The notes beneath the pieces were generated by a model. It saw only the letters and a program-made list of their open reading frames with translations. It did no database searches and was not told the DNA's origin. DNA of 8,925 nt, from the NCBI GenBank assembly GCA_030620925.1, contig JAUXIQ010000057.1, forward strand, positions 1 through 8,925. The letters are read 5' to 3'. Each line of letters opens with the position of its first letter. Positions within the stretch are counted from its first letter, which is position 1. The translations under genes and the position numbers were made by a program. The DNA comes from JAUXIQ01 sp030620925 [NCBI: Nitrospinota bacterium] (GTDB taxonomy: Bacteria; JAUXIQ01). Shown piece after piece: positions 6,603-8,925 of this stretch.

Positions 6603-8006
6603 TTAAAGCTCTCGCTCGAAAAGCTTGAGCTGGTCAACGTCGTGCCAGACTTCTTCCACGGGATAATTCCCAGTGAAGCAGGCGGTGCAGTAATGCTCCT
6701 GGTCGGGTGCGACCGCCCCTAAAAGACCTTCAAGGGATAGATATTGCAAAGAATCGGCGGTTAAATATTCCCTTATTTCGTCCAGGGATTTAGAGGAGGC
6801 GATGAGTTCTTCCCTGGTGGGTGTGTCTATACCGTAAAAACAAGAGTATTTGATAGGTGGCGAGCTGAGCCTCATGTGGACCTCTTTTGCGCCGCCGCCG
6901 TGCAACAGTTGCACCAGCTTTCTACTGGTCACTCCGCGCACGATTGAATCGTCCACCACCACAACCCGTTTACCCTCGATTATGTCCCTCACCGCGTTCA
7001 GTTTTAATTTCACGCCGAAGTGTCTGATGGATCTTGTAGGCTCAATGAACGTGCGGCCCACATAATGGCTTCTTATGAGGCCCATCTTGAACGGTATATC
7101 CGATTCCTCAGCATAGCCCATGGCGGCGAACATCCCCGAATCGGGCACCGGAATAACCAGGTCCGCCTCTACTGGGATTTCTCTTGCCAACTGTTTCCCA
7201 AGCTCCATGCGGACTGAGTTGACGGTTTTGCCGAAAAGGAGGCTATCCGGCCTGGCGAAATAGATGAACTCGAAGATACAATGTTTGGGTACTATGGGCG
7301 GAAAGGGTCTGTAAGAGCTGATTCCTTGTTCGTTTATTACCACTATCTCTCCGGGCTGAACCTCTCGCACATACTCTGCTTCAATGAGGTCCAGCACGCA
7401 GGATTCGGAGGCCAGCACGAAAGCGTCCCTCAATTTGCCTACGATAAGGGGTCGGAACCCGTAGGGGTCCCTCACTCCCACCATCTCCTGCTTGTCCATC
7501 AGCACCAGCGAGTAGGCGCCTTTGAGCCTGTCTAGAGCCTCTACCACCTTATCCGGCAAAAACCTCCGTTCCGACCTGGCGATGAGGTGCAATATAACCT
7601 CACTGTCGGTTCCAGAGCGAAAAATGGCTCCGTCTTCCTCCAGCTCATCCCGGAGCATCCTGGCGTTTACCAGGTTCCCGTTATGAGCGAGCGCCAGGGA
7701 ACCCTGCGCGTAATCGACCATTATCGGTTGAGCGTTCTTTATGAGGCTGGTGCCGTAAGTGGAGTAACGGTTATGGCCTATGGCGATATAACCGGGCAGC
7801 CGACTCAGCGTTTTTTCGTTAAAAACTTCGGCCACCAGGCCCATTCCCACTTCTGAAAAGAGGGATTGGCCGTCGCTGGACACTATACCCGCGCTCTCCT
7901 GCCCCCTGTGCTGGAGGCCGTAGAGCCCCAGATAGGTTAGGTTAGCGGCCTCAGGATGGCCGTAAATCCCGAAGACACCGCAATATTCTTTCAACTTTCC
8001 GAACAC
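6603..8006 (-). CDS. purF: Amidophosphoribosyltransferase, iron-sulfur type
   Basis: PurF transfers the amide nitrogen of glutamine to PRPP, giving phosphoribosylamine, the first committed step of purine synthesis. The 467-residue product begins MFGKLKEY followed by Cys9-GVFGIYG. Cys9 is the glutaminase nucleophile, so residues 1-8 would be a cleaved propeptide as in Bacillus PurF. The glutaminase domain shows GLQHRGQES (30-38), GHNRYST (77-83), HNGNL (108-112) and RSGTDSEV (130-137). The phosphoribosyltransferase domain has the PRPP loop VVVVDDSIVRGVTS (348-361). Cys243, Cys389, Cys440 and Cys443 match the four ligands of the 4Fe-4S cluster of the Bacillus-type enzyme, which ties its stability to oxygen. 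The start is GTG at 8006, with GAGGGAG (8013-8019) 6 nt upstream. purL ends 17 nt before, so the two genes are co-transcribed. Confidence 0.97.
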   Translation of the reverse strand: MFGKLKEYCGVFGIYGHPEAANLTYLGLYGLQHRGQESAGIVSSDGQSLFSEVGMGLVAEVFNEKTLSRLPGYIAIGHNRYSTYGTSLIKNAQPIMVDYAQGSLALAHNGNLVNARMLRDELEEDGAIFRSGTDSEVILHLIARSERRFLPDKVVEALDRLKGAYSLVLMDKQEMVGVRDPYGFRPLIVGKLRDAFVLASESCVLDLIEAEYVREVQPGEIVVINEQGISSYRPFPPIVPKHCIFEFIYFARPDSLLFGKTVNSVRMELGKQLAREIPVEADLVIPVPDSGMFAAMGYAEESDIPFKMGLIRSHYVGRTFIEPTRSIRHFGVKLKLNAVRDIIEGKRVVVVDDSIVRGVTSRKLVQLLHGGGAKEVHMRLSSPPIKYSCFYGIDTPTREELIASSKSLDEIREYLTADSLQYLSLEGLLGAVAPDQEHYCTACFTGNYPVEEVWHDVDQLKLFEREL

Positions 8007-8012
8007 CTGATT

Positions 8013-8019
8013 CTCCCTC
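8013..8019 (-). promoter_or_regulatory. Ribosome binding site deciding the GTG start of purF
   Basis: GAGGGAG on the - strand lies 6 nt before GTG 8006. This fixes a start that gives an eight-residue propeptide ahead of the catalytic cysteine, as expected for the family. Confidence 0.75.
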
Positions 8020-8023
8020 GACC

Positions 8024-8925
8024 CTATTTTCCGGTCATATACCGTTCCAGTGAATTAGCCCATCCGTTTCTCATCTCGGTTACACTTAAATTTATTACGA
8101 AATTACCGCCGCGTATATTTATTCTCAGGTAATCTCCACCAACTTCGCCCAGGACCTGCAACGGCGAGCCCTGCCGCGACGCTATCTCTTTCAGCTGCGA
8201 AAGGTCCTCAGCGTTGATGGACAGAATGATTCGGGATTGTGATTCACCGAAGAGCAGAGCGTCCTGGCGCATGTCGTCATTAATGGTTATATCGGCGCCT
8301 ATGCCTTTTTCCCCTGAGATACACGATTCAGCCAGAGTCGCGGCGAGCCCTCCTTCAGAACAGTCGTGGGCCGATTTGACGATACCCTTGGAGATAGCCT
8401 CCAGGCAGGTTTCCTGCACCGCTTTTTCCCGCGCCATATCGAGCTCCGGCGGCGAGCCGCGTTCGATTCCATGAATTGCGCGCAGGTATTCGGAGCCGCC
8501 CAGTTCCTCCCGGTTTTCTCCGAGCATCACCACCAGGTCCCCGGAGTCCTTGAACCACTGAGTGGCGTGAGAGAGGTAATCTTCCAGGAGCCCCATCATC
8601 CCCACCGTGGGGGTGGGGTATATGCCTTCCCCCCTGGTCTCGTTGTAAAAGCTCACGTTCCCGCTGACCACCGGAGTGTTGAGCGCCCGACAGGCTTCGC
8701 TCATGCCTTCGATGACTTTCCTGAACTGCCACATTACTTCCGGCTTTTCGGGGTTACCGAAGTTGAGGCAATCGGTGAGGGCCAGCGGCCTGGCCCCTAC
8801 GCAGACGACGTTTCTGGCCCCCTCGGCCACTGCTATTTTGCCTCCCTCAAAAGGGTCCAAATAGCAGTAGAGGCTGTTGCAATCCACGGTAATGGCAATG
8901 GCTTTGGTGGTTCCTTTTACGCGCA
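8024..8925 (-). CDS. purL: Phosphoribosylformylglycinamidine synthase subunit PurL, C-terminal part (5' end outside window)
   Basis: PurL converts FGAR to FGAM with ATP and ammonia, the fourth step of purine synthesis. The frame is open to the window edge, giving 299 codons before the stop. A GTG at 8887 is internal, because the conserved RVKGTTKAIAITVD lies upstream of it. Visible blocks are DPFEGGKIAVAEGARNVVC, the TDCLNFGNPEKPEVMWQF block (from fragment residue 50), GNVSFYNET, PTPTVGMMGL and HDCSEGGLAATLAE (186-199). The chain stops soon after this AIRS-like C-terminal domain and has no glutaminase domain. It is therefore the small PurL, which works in a complex with PurQ and PurS, and those genes should lie elsewhere. 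It is 17 nt upstream of purF. Confidence 0.96.
   Translation of the reverse strand, partial: RVKGTTKAIAITVDCNSLYCYLDPFEGGKIAVAEGARNVVCVGARPLALTDCLNFGNPEKPEVMWQFRKVIEGMSEACRALNTPVVSGNVSFYNETRGEGIYPTPTVGMMGLLEDYLSHATQWFKDSGDLVVMLGENREELGGSEYLRAIHGIERGSPPELDMAREKAVQETCLEAISKGIVKSAHDCSEGGLAATLAESCISGEKGIGADITINDDMRQDALLFGESQSRIILSINAEDLSQLKEIASRQGSPLQVLGEVGGDYLRINIRGGNFVINLSVTEMRNGWANSLERYMTGK

Noticed and set aside
8024-8887. Complete short gene starting at GTG 8887
   Set aside because: Conserved PurL residues continue upstream in frame to the window edge, so this GTG is an internal valine codon of a truncated-by-window purL.

Overview
The window looks like a piece of chromosome from a Gram-negative bacterium. 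The evidence is a lipoprotein murein hydrolase and a LapA/LapB-type lipopolysaccharide-assembly protein, both of which belong to cells with an outer membrane. The gene order proB-proA-nadD-rsfS, moderate GC content, an iron-sulfur type PurF and a small-type PurL would fit a deltaproteobacterial (Desulfobacterota-like) lineage. That placement is inferred from gene order and protein style, not from a search.

Left half, + strand (1-4212): the 3' end of proB (glutamate 5-kinase, PUA domain), proA, nadD, rsfS, and a membrane-anchored TPR protein that reads as a fusion of LapA and LapB. Gaps are 95, 10, 16 and 29 nt, so proA to the TPR gene is probably one transcript. proB and proA give the first two steps of proline synthesis. 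nadD makes the NAD(P) precursor dinucleotide and rsfS silences ribosomes in starved cells. The last gene probably tunes LPS synthesis at the inner membrane.

Right half, - strand (4245-8925): the 3' end of purL, then purF (17 nt downstream, GTG start), then an AT-rich 231-nt gap, then a large MltD-like lytic transglycosylase lipoprotein with four LysM domains. The gap holds a possible terminator hairpin for the pur genes, followed at once by a strong sigma70-type promoter for the transglycosylase gene. The two transcription units converge, with only 32 nt between the stop codons at 4212 and 4245.

This is mostly conserved housekeeping sequence. I found no mobile element, CRISPR array, RNA gene or defence-like cassette, and no convincing new multi-gene system. 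The most interesting items are the single-polypeptide LapA-LapB architecture, the terminator/promoter gap in front of the transglycosylase gene, and a 33-bp in-frame tandem duplication inside that gene.
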